A stretch of 64,000 nt of DNA from Agrobacterium cavarae (GTDB taxonomy: Bacteria > Pseudomonadota > Alphaproteobacteria > Rhizobiales > Rhizobiaceae). The notes beneath the pieces were generated by a model, which had not been told where the DNA came from, did not search any database, and saw nothing but the letters and a program-made list of their open reading frames with translations. The DNA lies in contig NZ_SISF01000032.1 of the NCBI RefSeq assembly GCF_004310285.1, positions 434,001-498,000 on the forward strand, read 5' to 3'. The first letter of the stretch is position 1. The number at the start of each line of letters is the position of its first letter. A program made the translations under genes and the position numbers. Shown piece after piece: positions 1-6,844 of this stretch.

Positions 1-61
1 GCAACGCCGAAACCATGCGGTTTTTTTCCGCTGAAACACCTACGCTCATCATCGTCCTCAT
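1..61 (-). CDS. Possible N-terminus of an unidentified protein, cut by the window edge
   Basis: A minus-strand reading frame opens with ATG at 61 and reads MRTMMSVGVSAEKNRMVSAL before the window ends. An AGGA-like stretch lies about 12 bases upstream. Twenty residues are too few to identify a family. It diverges from the tRNA-Leu gene. It could be a chance open frame. Confidence 0.3.
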   Translation of the reverse strand, partial: MRTMMSVGVSAEKNRMVSAL

Positions 62-321
62 AACGCCAAAATCCTGCAAACCACCTGAACAGGTGGAAAC
101 TAAGGCGCCCCGCTCCGAAGAAAGTTCAGCGTCTCCACGAACGAGGCCTTAAAAAACAACGCCTCAAAGCAAGCCAAGCGAAATTGAACGATCGCGACGC
201 GCTTCAGGACGGAAAGCACCATCGCTCTAATCCAGTCCCACCCGAACTGCAATCCTCAGAACCGCCGCTCCAGCGGCAGACAAGCAAAGTTTCATCAAAC
301 GCAGTTTTCAGCAAAAACAGG
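62..321. other. Intergenic stretch, nothing recognised
   Basis: This stretch separates the possible gene start at 61 from the tRNA-Leu promoter. I see no convincing ORF with a ribosome binding site. A small inverted repeat (ccacctg/caggtgg) lies near 81-98. No other structure was recognised. Confidence 0.4.
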
Positions 322-349
322 TTGACCAAAGACCCGCGGTTCGTATAGT
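322..349 (+). promoter_or_regulatory. Predicted sigma-70-type promoter of tRNA-Leu
   Basis: A -35 box TTGACC (322-327) and a -10 box TATAGT (344-349) are separated by 16 bases. The predicted transcription start near 356 lies about 25 bases before the mature tRNA. Both boxes are close to consensus, so this is very likely the tRNA promoter. Confidence 0.65.
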
Positions 350-381
350 CCGCCGCATACCAACCGACACGCTTCGGAGTT

Positions 382-466
382 GCCCCTTTGGCGGAATTGG
401 TAGACGCGCCTGACTCAAAATCAGGTTCCGAAAGGAGTGCTGGTTCGATTCCGGCAAGGGGCACCA
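382..466 (+). tRNA. tRNA-Leu (anticodon CAA)
   Basis: The acceptor stem GCCCCTT pairs with AAGGGGC and is followed by A and an encoded CCA ending at 466. The D-loop (GGCGGAATTGGTAGACGC) and T-arm (GGTTCGATTCC) are canonical. The anticodon loop CTCAAAA gives anticodon CAA. A long variable arm fits a class II tRNA. The gene stays whole after prophage integration because the element carries the last 15 bases of the tRNA and restores them. Confidence 0.96.
452..466 (+). repeat. attL core (15-bp direct repeat in the tRNA-Leu 3' end)
   Basis: The sequence CGGCAAGGGGCACCA recurs exactly at 45495-45509. The integrase gene starts its operon just inside the left copy, ending 34 bases away. A tRNA 3'-end repeat next to a tyrosine integrase is the usual signature of site-specific prophage integration. 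Confidence 0.9.
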
Positions 467-500
467 TCAGCTTTTCCGCACCATTGAAAAGATTGAGCTT

Positions 501-1697
501 TTAGGCGCTTTTTGTCCCGCTTTTTGGCAACCCCTCAGACCGTGGGACAATTTCTGTGCTGTTTTGTTCCGGCATCAGCTTCTCAACGGCCTTCTTTGCG
601 ATGCGCTTCCTGTTCGCGTTTTTGGTATAAGTCGTGGTCTGCGCTTTCGTCACCCATCCATAAATTGCCATCAGCTCTTCATCGGTCGCGCCGTTTTCTG
701 CGGCGATGGTCGCGCCTGCTTTTCGTAGTCCATGGGTGGAGCAATGGAATAGCTGGGCTTCATCGCACCAATCCCTCATTTTGTTGCCGAGGCCGTTGGC
801 TGTGAACGGCTTGCCAAATTCGGTAATCAAGAACGTCATCTTTCCGGTTTTGCATTCGTCAATCGTTGCCTGGAGCGCGGGCAGCACTGGAAGGTCAACA
901 TTGACGCCGCTGGACTTGCGCGTCTTGCCGGGCCGTATCGATAGCCAGCCGTTGCGAACGTGTTGCCTGCCGATCTTCGACAGGTCGGCAAGGCGCAAGC
1001 CGGTATACATGGCGAGGTGCAGCATGAGACGCGCTCTGGTGCCTGGACCGTGCACGGACTCATACTGCCGGATTTCATCGACGGTCCATGTGTGGGTGGC
1101 CTTATTTACGTCAAGCTGCTTTATTTTCGTGGCTGGATTGATCTCGGCTAGACCCACTTCGATTGCCCAAGAGTAGAGGGCAGAAATGGTCTTGATAACG
1201 TGGTTGCGCGCGCCTGGCGTGTCTCGCAGCTCGTCGCGGATTTCCACGACATGCCGTCGCTGCATTTCGGCGTAGGGCAAGTCACCGCGTCTCGTCTTGC
1301 CGATTTTGCTTTCGCAAATCTCTTCAAACATTCTGGCGCGTCGGCCATACAGGCCGGGGTTGATCTTATCCCCGATACGGCGCTTGTACTCCGTTGCGAG
1401 CCATTCGAACGTGCCTTCCTTGGCCTTGCGGACCAACAAGGGAGGTCCTTCGACTGTGCCGGGCTTGACGTAGGCAACACCGAGGCGGGCGCATGCCACC
1501 TCGTCTTCGAATTCCTTTGTACCCGGCGTCTCTCGCAGCCGAACTTTCGATTTGCCTGGAGCGCGGAAATAGTAACGCGGCTCGCGAGTGCGGAAATCGC
1601 GATCAAGGCTCACGCCTTTCGGGAGCTTAATTTTCACTTCTGGCATTGTCCCACGCGTTGCCCTTACTCGTTTCGGGCTCTCGCTCATCCTCATCAT
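501..1697 (-). CDS. int: Tyrosine-type site-specific integrase
   Basis: This 398-residue phage integrase should catalyse recombination between attP and the tRNA-Leu attB site. The catalytic domain (about residues 215-370) shows the first active-site arginine in MYTGLRLADL, the H-x-x-R box in THGLRKAGA, and the nucleophilic tyrosine in QTTTYTKNA. The usual second histidine or tryptophan position reads YGWVTKA, a tolerated His-to-Trp variant. The N-terminal part fits an arm-binding plus core-binding domain. It is the last gene of the leftward operon, and its start region overlaps the upstream excisionase-like gene by 71 bases. ATG codons at 1697, 1694 and 1688 are all possible starts. Confidence 0.95.
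   Translation of the reverse strand: MMRMSESPKRVRATRGTMPEVKIKLPKGVSLDRDFRTREPRYYFRAPGKSKVRLRETPGTKEFEDEVACARLGVAYVKPGTVEGPPLLVRKAKEGTFEWLATEYKRRIGDKINPGLYGRRARMFEEICESKIGKTRRGDLPYAEMQRRHVVEIRDELRDTPGARNHVIKTISALYSWAIEVGLAEINPATKIKQLDVNKATHTWTVDEIRQYESVHGPGTRARLMLHLAMYTGLRLADLSKIGRQHVRNGWLSIRPGKTRKSSGVNVDLPVLPALQATIDECKTGKMTFLITEFGKPFTANGLGNKMRDWCDEAQLFHCSTHGLRKAGATIAAENGATDEELMAIYGWVTKAQTTTYTKNANRKRIAKKAVEKLMPEQNSTEIVPRSEGLPKSGTKSA
542..552. promoter_or_regulatory. Candidate integrase arm-type site (left)
   Basis: GTGGGACAATT lies 76 bases inside attL, within the 3' end of int. The same 11-mer lies 85 bases inside attR at 45400-45410. An inverted GGGACAA also occurs at 513-519, and an inverted GTGGGACAAT at 1645-1654 in the int start region. 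In a circular phage the first two copies would flank the attP core at nearly equal distances. Confidence 0.45.
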
Positions 1698-1947
1698 TAA
1701 CCCGATGCGGAATTGCTCGGAAGCTTGCCGTCAACTCTTCCGTGTCCCAAATGTTTCTAGCGCCTATAGATCTTGGGCGTGGCAATGTTCCGGCGTCAAC
1801 AGCTTTATCGAAGAGCGACGGCGATACGCCGACATATGCCGCCGCCTGTTCCCGGCTAAGGCCGAGGACGGCGGGTAGAGGGCACGCTGTCATGCGCGGA
1901 TATCCACCCGCCCTGCTTTGGACTGCTGTCCGTTCACGTACTGTCAT
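1627..1947 (-). CDS. Excisionase/AlpA-like helix-turn-helix protein
   Basis: This 106-residue protein has a MerR/AlpA-type winged helix at about residues 28-75: a turn-helix segment LSREQAAAYVGVSPSLFDKA followed by a wing ending in IWDTEELTAS. Such proteins next to integrases usually act as recombination directionality factors. Its start overlaps the stop of the upstream HNH gene in an ATGA. Its last 71 bases overlap the int start, so translation of xis and int is probably coupled. The role in excision is inferred from fold and position. Confidence 0.75.
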   Translation of the reverse strand: MTVRERTAVQSRAGGYPRMTACPLPAVLGLSREQAAAYVGVSPSLFDKAVDAGTLPRPRSIGARNIWDTEELTASFRAIPHRVNDEDEREPETSKGNAWDNARSEN

Positions 1948-2282
1948 GGTTGCACCTCTTCACAGCGCATCCGCTTCGCTTCTTCGCGGCGGATCGCATT
2001 ACGCTTGCGCGTGACCATTTCCAGATGATCGGGGTTCGGGTTCACGCAAAGGCGGTTCCGGCATTTGTGATCAAGTTCCTTCTTGCCGGGGATATAACCA
2101 TGCTCATTCGTCCACATGGCGATGTGCACGGCGACAGTTTGACCGCCAAGGGACATTCGAGGATAGCCGGCTCCCCGGCCCGTAGTACCTGACGTTGGGC
2201 CGGTCCAAATCCAGCAGCCTGTTTCGTGATCGATCCGAACGCGGCTCATGATCTTGTCGAAGATGCTTTGGCGGCGGGTCAC
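1944..2282 (-). CDS. HNH-family endonuclease-like protein
   Basis: A 112-residue protein with an HNH motif in its C-terminal half: ELDHKCRNRLCVNPNPDHLE, followed by VTRKRNAIRR. The N-terminal half has a WIWTG segment typical of small HNH proteins in phages. It probably binds a metal ion and cuts or nicks DNA. Phage HNH proteins can be free-standing homing enzymes or packaging cofactors; the position in the integrase operon favours an accessory or homing role. The start is GTG at 2282, overlapping the upstream stop in a GTGA. Confidence 0.75.
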   Translation of the reverse strand: MTRRQSIFDKIMSRVRIDHETGCWIWTGPTSGTTGRGAGYPRMSLGGQTVAVHIAMWTNEHGYIPGKKELDHKCRNRLCVNPNPDHLEMVTRKRNAIRREEAKRMRCEEVQP

Positions 2283-2839
2283 GCGAGCCTCATTTGCGGT
2301 TCAGGCGCACCCTCAACAATCCGCTCCCCGCGCATGCTGAGCATCATGCAGAAATTTGCCACATCCACCGGATCACCCTTGCGGACATGCTCATGCAGCA
2401 TGCGGGACAGGTCTTCGGCGGTGCATTGCTGCTTGCTGTGCCAGCCTCCGTGCCCCTTTGCCCGCGCGACCGCCATTTTCATCTTCATGCCGAGTGCAAA
2501 CTGGTCAATTGCGTCGTCGTCAGGGTGTGGATTGCAACGCGCGATACGGCGGGAGAGAGGCCGTGATAGATCGCCGCCGCCCACCTCTATGGCGTGGTGT
2601 CGGCAAAGCCGTAAGCCCATCCGCATTTCGAAAATCTCTTCGGCAGGATGCAAGCACCCATCCTCGTCACCCGTAGTGCAGGCGCAAAGCTCGCAGGCGT
2701 AGTATTGTAGCGGTGGTTTGGCGCGGCCCGTATCGGTCAGACATTGAGCATAGCCCGCCTCATAGCCCTTGTTATACGTCGCAGCTCCACGGCGCTGCGT
2801 TGCCGATTTGCGAACAGGTGTCGGAAGGTGCTTGCTCAT
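2279..2839 (-). CDS. Phage protein of unknown function with a C-terminal phage domain
   Basis: The frame is 186 residues from MSKHLPTPV. This start was chosen because its ATG overlaps the TGA of the upstream HD gene (ATGA). Residues 35-80 contain CELCACTTGDEDGC and nearby His residues (LCRHHAIE) that could bind a metal. The C-terminal segment (HGGWHSKQQC to MRGERIVEG) includes HEHVRKGDPVDVANFCMMLS, a pattern I associate with small accessory proteins of many temperate phages. No function can be assigned. Confidence 0.7.
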   Translation of the reverse strand: MSKHLPTPVRKSATQRRGAATYNKGYEAGYAQCLTDTGRAKPPLQYYACELCACTTGDEDGCLHPAEEIFEMRMGLRLCRHHAIEVGGGDLSRPLSRRIARCNPHPDDDAIDQFALGMKMKMAVARAKGHGGWHSKQQCTAEDLSRMLHEHVRKGDPVDVANFCMMLSMRGERIVEGAPEPQMRLA

Positions 2840-3423
2840 TGCGCGCACTCCCGCAAGGCGTGGTAGGTATCGAGAAACATGGTCGCCGCCATGTGCGGGT
2901 TTTCCCATGGGAAGATTTCGGTTTCGAACGGCTGGGCGCTCTCAATCCATTCTTCGCCATTCCACGGCATCAGGTCGCGGCGCTCTGTGATCAGCATGCG
3001 CGTGTCCAAATGCTTGATGTAAGCCGGATCGGTCATGGTGATGCCGAAGCGTTTCAGGCCCGCCGCCTCGCAGCGCTTTTCGACGCGCTTGTAATCGGGG
3101 CAGATGGCCTTGAGGGGTGAATTGAGGTCACCGCAGGTGGCTTCGCCCACTTCATGCAGCAGTGCTGCCAGCTTGTGCGGCGGATCGGCGTAATGGGCCA
3201 TCAGGACGCAATGCTGTGCGATGGAGTAATAGGCGCGCTTGCCGGTTCTGCGACTGACGCATTGGCCGGTAAAACGGGATTGGAACGCGAGGCTGTAGGC
3301 CACGTCCTCAATCATCAGCTCGGCAGCTTCCGGGCTTTCGAAATCGAAATACGTGCCGGAACCGAGGAGGATGGTCGGGCCGATGATGCGGCGAATTGTG
3401 GCGGGCTGGGGCTGTGCGGTCAT
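2836..3423 (-). CDS. HD-superfamily phosphohydrolase-like protein
   Basis: This 195-residue protein resembles the HD proteins common in phages, related to YfbR-type nucleotidases. Metal-binding residues are visible in YYSIAQHCVLMA and in LAALLHEVGEATCGDLNSP. The second motif reads HE where family members usually have HD, which may alter metal binding. Likely substrates are nucleotides, by family resemblance only. It starts two bases after the dnaN stop (TAA-CT-ATG), so the two are probably translated together. A role in nucleotide supply beside the phage clamp is plausible but inferred. Confidence 0.75.
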   Translation of the reverse strand: MTAQPQPATIRRIIGPTILLGSGTYFDFESPEAAELMIEDVAYSLAFQSRFTGQCVSRRTGKRAYYSIAQHCVLMAHYADPPHKLAALLHEVGEATCGDLNSPLKAICPDYKRVEKRCEAAGLKRFGITMTDPAYIKHLDTRMLITERRDLMPWNGEEWIESAQPFETEIFPWENPHMAATMFLDTYHALRECAQ

Positions 3424-3425
3424 AG

Positions 3426-4550
3426 TTACACCCTCATAGGCATGACGACATAATCTTCGTCAGCGTCGTTATCTGGCGTGAAATGGCCGGGGGCTTCCCG
3501 GTCTCTGCCATAAAGCAGGAAAGAGGTGGTCGATATGCTTTCAAGCGTGTCCTTGACGAAGGACGCATTGAAGCCGCGCTGAAACTCTTCACCCTGATAT
3601 TCGATGTCGAGCGTTTCGGTTGCGGCCTGACCGTTCTGCGTCACCAGCTCCACGCTGAGTTGGCCGGTGGAGAAAAAGAACTTGGTCGCTGACGTTTTGA
3701 TGTCGCCGGAAATCGCGGTCACACGGTTGAGCGCCTGAATGACAGTGGCGCAATCGGCCCTGATGAATGTCCCTTGGCGGTCGGGAATGACCCGGCTGTA
3801 ATCCAGAAAGACTCCATCGACCAGGCGCGAGGTGATGATGCAATCTTCGTTCTCAATGACGACCTTGTTTTCGCTAAGATAGAAGGTGCATGGCGCTTTG
3901 CTGTCGCCCATCAGCCGCTTGAAGATGTTGACCGTTTCCGTGGGGATCGTCGCCGCCTGGAAAGTAGCAACCTCCACCGCCGCGAGGCGCGAGACGGCGA
4001 CCTTCAAGCCGTTGCACCCGACGATGGCAATCTTGCCATCGGGCAGATTGTGGATATGAGCGCCCATCAAAAACGGGCGATCCTTCATGTTGACGTTGAA
4101 GGCGAAAGCGACCTTGCGGAAGGCAACATTCAGCACCGCCGCGCCAATCGAGAAGGCAAAGGGCGGGCGCTCATGGCCCATTGATGGGAAGTCCGAAGCG
4201 GGTAAAAAGTGTAGGTTGTAGCGCGAACGGCCACTACGGATCGCCACCTGCCCCGGACCCTTCCCGGCCTCAATCGTAATTTCCGCGCTTTCGGGAAGGT
4301 TCTTCACAATGCTGTGGACTTCCTCGAAATTGATGGTCAACGGCAGGCCGTTACCAGCCTCTAGCAAATCGCACTGCGTCTGAACTTCGACACTCAAATC
4401 CGTGCCACGCAGCATCATGCGTTCGCCTTCCGGGTGAAGCAGGACGTTTTGCAGGATCGGGATTTCGTCTTTCTTCGGGATGGCGTCACGGACGGTGCCA
4501 AGCGCGGACAGAAATTGGGTGCGGTGAATGCGAAAATAGAGTTCAGCCAT
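3426..4550 (-). CDS. dnaN: DNA polymerase III sliding clamp (beta subunit), phage-encoded
   Basis: The protein has 374 residues, the normal length for a bacterial beta clamp made of three similar domains. The N-terminus (FRIHRTQFLSALGTVRDAIP, then IPILQNVLLHPEGERMMLRGTDL) and the end (DYVVMPMRV, matching the usual MPMRL tail) fit the family. The clamp encircles DNA and tethers polymerases. It sits inside the leftward prophage operon, overlapping the upstream small gene by 8 bases, so it is not the host copy. Conserved length suggests it is functional. It may recruit host polymerase III to phage DNA or compete with the host clamp; this is inference. Confidence 0.93.
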   Translation of the reverse strand: MAELYFRIHRTQFLSALGTVRDAIPKKDEIPILQNVLLHPEGERMMLRGTDLSVEVQTQCDLLEAGNGLPLTINFEEVHSIVKNLPESAEITIEAGKGPGQVAIRSGRSRYNLHFLPASDFPSMGHERPPFAFSIGAAVLNVAFRKVAFAFNVNMKDRPFLMGAHIHNLPDGKIAIVGCNGLKVAVSRLAAVEVATFQAATIPTETVNIFKRLMGDSKAPCTFYLSENKVVIENEDCIITSRLVDGVFLDYSRVIPDRQGTFIRADCATVIQALNRVTAISGDIKTSATKFFFSTGQLSVELVTQNGQAATETLDIEYQGEEFQRGFNASFVKDTLESISTTSFLLYGRDREAPGHFTPDNDADEDYVVMPMRV

Positions 4551-4902
4551 GAGCGCTTGTCCTGCCGGTCAACAGGTCAGCAAGGGCGCGCTCATGAGAG
4601 GGCGGCGCAAGCTGCGGGATTTCCGAACGCATGGCGTCCATGGCGTCTTCTGTGCGGCCTTCGGCGATCATCCGATAGACTTCGAAGGCCCACGGGTTTA
4701 GCTCAAGACCTTTCCCGTTCAGAGCCGCGACAAGTTCCGATGCGGAGAAATCCGCAGCTTCTTTTTCCTCCAAGCCCTCCTGCCACTCGCCTTTAAGCAC
4801 TGAGACAAGCTCTTTACGGCGGCGAAATTCTGCGTCCAAGTTTTCATCGGACACGTCAGCGATATCGAAGCTGAACTCTCCCGTGCAATAGACCGTCGTC
4901 AT
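4543..4902 (-). CDS. Small acidic protein of unknown function
   Basis: A 119-residue acidic protein with no family I recognise. It is predicted to be mostly helical, with a segment FRRRKELVSVLKGEWQEGLE in the middle. It lies directly upstream of the clamp gene and overlaps it by 8 bases; its own ATG overlaps the stop of the preceding HTH gene. Tight coupling suggests it is made with the clamp, and it could be a clamp or replication partner. That role is a guess from position only. Confidence 0.6.
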   Translation of the reverse strand: MTTVYCTGEFSFDIADVSDENLDAEFRRRKELVSVLKGEWQEGLEEKEAADFSASELVAALNGKGLELNPWAFEVYRMIAEGRTEDAMDAMRSEIPQLAPPSHERALADLLTGRTSAHG

Positions 4903-5180
4903 GCGTATTTCTCCATGCTGGCGATCATGGAGACGCGCGGCAAGCTGATCACCCCTTCGCGCGTTCCAAGGAACATGATCGATATTTTAATGTCGGGCTT
5001 AGGTGTCCCATCGGCTGGCGCTTCAAGACCTAGCTCCTTTAAGCGCTCGCTAACGCGTCCGGGCGATACGTCAAAGCGCGCGGCGATCTGGTTGCGGCCA
5101 TAGCCTTGCCGGATGAGCTTCTTGATTGCGCCTGGCGCTGGGAGCTTGGCCCCGGTCTTTGGTGGTACGAAGGACACCAT
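4899..5180 (-). CDS. Small helix-turn-helix protein
   Basis: The 93-residue frame begins MVSFVPPKTG. This start was chosen because its ATG overlaps the stop of the small membrane-protein gene upstream (TGATG). Residues 18-55 (IKKLIRQGYGRNQIAARFDV then SPGRVSERLKELGL) form a clear helix-turn-helix of the Sigma70-region-4/resolvase-C type. It probably binds DNA. The rest is not recognised. Confidence 0.65.
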   Translation of the reverse strand: MVSFVPPKTGAKLPAPGAIKKLIRQGYGRNQIAARFDVSPGRVSERLKELGLEAPADGTPKPDIKISIMFLGTREGVISLPRVSMIASMEKYA

Positions 5181-5305
5181 CAGATGGCACCCATGACGAG
5201 GCATGCAGACAACAGCGCAGCGAAGCAGACACCGGCAATGGTCTGCATCATGCGAATGTCGTGCGCGGTGGGCGGTGTTTCAATCATAGGGGAAATGCGG
5301 AACAC
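5180..5305 (-). CDS. Small single-pass membrane protein (41 aa)
   Basis: The frame starts at GTG 5305, eight bases after an AAGGAG ribosome binding site, and reads MFRISPMIETPPTAHDIRMM followed by a hydrophobic stretch (TIAGVCFAALLSACLVMGAI) to the stop. The last residues form one membrane helix. The stop overlaps the next start as TGATG. An ATG at 5287 is a second possible start (35 residues). No family recognised. Confidence 0.5.
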   Translation of the reverse strand: MFRISPMIETPPTAHDIRMMQTIAGVCFAALLSACLVMGAI

Positions 5306-5370
5306 GGCGGGCTCTCCTTCATCCGTTCGGGAAACCGCCTCGGCGGGAGGCGGAAACCAGAGCGGATGCG

Positions 5371-5565
5371 TCAGGCGACGGCGCGCTTGACTTCCACGCT
5401 GATGGTGTGGGCACGGGCCGTGGCCGCTTCACCGCATCGCTTGATTTCAGCGTCAGTGAACCATTCACGCAGATTGTCTTTGGTGCAGCCCTCGCCCACG
5501 CGAAGGATGGCGTCGGCCATGGCCTGGGTGAGTTCGTTATCGTTTGCGGTTTCAACGTGCAGCAT
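5371..5565 (-). CDS. Small phage protein, first gene of the leftward operon
   Basis: A 64-residue protein starting MLHVETANDNELTQAMADAI. The start follows a GGAG at proper distance (GATGGAGAAACCGGCATG). It is mainly helical, with a single Cys-rich spot (GEGCTKDNLREWFTDAEIKR). I do not recognise a family. It is the first gene downstream of the predicted pL promoter, about 105 bases from the predicted transcript start, so it should be expressed early and be repressed in lysogeny. Confidence 0.6.
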   Translation of the reverse strand: MLHVETANDNELTQAMADAILRVGEGCTKDNLREWFTDAEIKRCGEAATARAHTISVEVKRAVA

Positions 5566-5677
5566 GCCGGTTTCTCCATCCTGTTTGAGAGAGGGCCGGG
5601 CGACTGCATCATGAGGGGTTCGTGCCGCCCGGCCTTTCATCCCGTGCCGCGAGGGTTTTGCGGGAGGGAATGGCGCG

Positions 5678-5716
5678 ATAGTAAGCACGGCTTTAAAGTA
5701 AATGCAAGCTATACTT
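5678..5716. promoter_or_regulatory. Left operator pair and divergent promoters (OL/pL module)
   Basis: Two copies of the palindrome AAG-N5-CTT lie at 5683-5693 (AAGCACGGCTT) and 5706-5716 (AAGCTATACTT), centres 23 bp apart, each followed by TAAA. The leftward promoter reads TTGCAT (5707-5702), 18 bases, TACTAT (5683-5678). On the plus strand TATACT (5710-5715) could be a -10 box for the gene at 5805. The whole arrangement is an inverted copy of the one at 6799-6837. CI and Cro are the likely ligands. Confidence 0.7.
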
Positions 5717-5804
5717 TAAAACGAAAAATTGGAGAAACGATTCGACAAGATCGAAAAAAGAATCAATTATGAGAACCAAAAGAGAACAAAGCGGAGAAAG
5801 TTAG

Positions 5805-6095
5805 ATGGTATCGAGTTCAGCTCCGACGCTAGGACAGGTGTTGTCTTTGTCGATTGAATGCGCCGACTGCGGACGTAACCGCTGGAGAAAAACCCAAGAA
5901 TTGTATCGGATAAAGGGCATCCATTCGGGAACCCAATTATCAGAGATCGGATCGCGGCTTGTTTGCTCTTCGTGTGTGGACGATGGCCTTCCCGGCAAAA
6001 ACATCGTGATACAAGCTGCTTTCTCGTTTGAGGAAGACCGACTCCGCGCCGACGCTTGGCGGGTCAGTAACCTAGCAGCTCGCGCAGCGGGATGA
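5805..6095 (+). CDS. Putative zinc-binding small protein
   Basis: A 96-residue protein with two Cys pairs, IECADCGRNRW (near residue 18) and LVCSSCVDDG (near residue 53), which could form one four-cysteine zinc site. A GGAG lies 10 bases before the ATG. It lies between the two operator modules and runs towards cI, with a 32-base tail-to-tail overlap. Its likely promoter is the mirror image of the cI promoter, so it may be expressed in the lysogen. No family recognised. Confidence 0.65.
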   Translation: MVSSSAPTLGQVLSLSIECADCGRNRWRKTQELYRIKGIHSGTQLSEIGSRLVCSSCVDDGLPGKNIVIQAAFSFEEDRLRADAWRVSNLAARAAG

Positions 6096-6759
6096 TGCGC
6101 CACATATTCTTGATCGCGTAAGGATCAAACTCCAGATCTAGAGGCGGATTGTATTGCTCACAGACGATTCGGTTTTTGCCACGGGACTTCAGTTTCTTGA
6201 CGTACGCCTTGCCGACGGTCTGCCCCTCTTCGGGGAATGTCTCGATTACCACGTGATCGCCGGGCACGGCGTCTCTTCCGCCGCAGTATATCAATTCGCC
6301 CGGATCATACCGAGGAACCATGCTGTCGCTCAAAACATGCAGCGCAAAGACCTTCCGTAGATTAGCAATACCTGGTGGGCGGCGCACGTATCCAGAGACT
6401 TCGCCGTTAAGAGTGAAGTCTCCGTCGTCTCCGCCGACCGCAACCCCCAAGACTTCAATATCCATCGGACCAGCCGGAACGGGGCCGGGATCGGATACTA
6501 TTTCGGCGTCCCCTAACGACTCACTGTCCTCAAGGTACTTCACATTTCCATGCATGAGAGCCGATGGATCGATTCGCAAAAGCTCCGCAATGGGGCTGAT
6601 ATGCTCGGTCGCAATGGTGTTTGCGCCACGCTCCCAATTCCCAACTGCACCTGTGGATACCTTCGCGGCCTCCGCAAGTTGACGCATCACTAAACCGCGA
6701 CGTTTCCGTGCAGTTCTAATCGCTTGGCCCATTTTAATGGCTAAATCGTCCTGATCCAT
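6064..6759 (-). CDS. cI: CI-like phage repressor (HTH plus S24 peptidase domain)
   Basis: The protein should maintain lysogeny by binding the operator pairs. An HTH_3 domain occupies about residues 8-62 (IRTARKRRGLVMRQLAEAAK then VSTGAVGNWERG). A LexA/S24 domain follows at about 115-225, with the catalytic serine in LHVLSDSMVPRYDPGE and the lysine in GKAYVKKLKSR. A hinge segment VAVGGDDG may contain the cleavage site, though the classic Ala-Gly pair is not exact. The start at 6759 (MDQDDLAIKMG) is the first in-frame start after the predicted transcript start, giving 231 residues; upstream ATGs in the frame fall inside the operators. Confidence 0.92.
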   Translation of the reverse strand: MDQDDLAIKMGQAIRTARKRRGLVMRQLAEAAKVSTGAVGNWERGANTIATEHISPIAELLRIDPSALMHGNVKYLEDSESLGDAEIVSDPGPVPAGPMDIEVLGVAVGGDDGDFTLNGEVSGYVRRPPGIANLRKVFALHVLSDSMVPRYDPGELIYCGGRDAVPGDHVVIETFPEEGQTVGKAYVKKLKSRGKNRIVCEQYNPPLDLEFDPYAIKNMWRIIPLRELLGY

Positions 6760-6765
6760 GGGCGG

Positions 6766-6786
6766 GATGAAAGGCGAACTTTCATC
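6766..6786 (-). promoter_or_regulatory. Hairpin in the cI leader
   Basis: GATGAAA (6766-6772) and TTTCATC (6780-6786) form a perfect 7-bp stem with a 7-base loop, ending seven bases before the cI start codon. There is no clear Shine-Dalgarno sequence in front of cI, so this stem may influence its translation. Confidence 0.4.
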
Positions 6787-6798
6787 GTCCGTCCATTT

Positions 6799-6837
6799 AA
6801 GTATAGCTTGCATGGATTTTAAAGCTGTGCTTTTAAT
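6799..6837. promoter_or_regulatory. Right operator pair with pR and cI promoter (OR module)
   Basis: Two AAG-N5-CTT palindromes lie at 6799-6809 (AAGTATAGCTT) and 6822-6832 (AAGCTGTGCTT), centres 23 bp apart. The rightward promoter pR reads TTGCAT (6808-6813), 18 bases, TTTAAT (6832-6837), placing the transcript start at or next to the cro ATG at 6845. On the minus strand TATACT (6805-6800) is a likely -10 box for cI. The operators cover both promoters, as expected of a CI/Cro switch. Confidence 0.75.
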
Positions 6838-6844
6838 CGCGATC

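Noticed and set aside
204..467. An 87-residue minus-strand frame across the tRNA-Leu gene
   Set aside because: It is antisense to a complete tRNA and its promoter, with no ribosome binding site or recognisable protein sequence.
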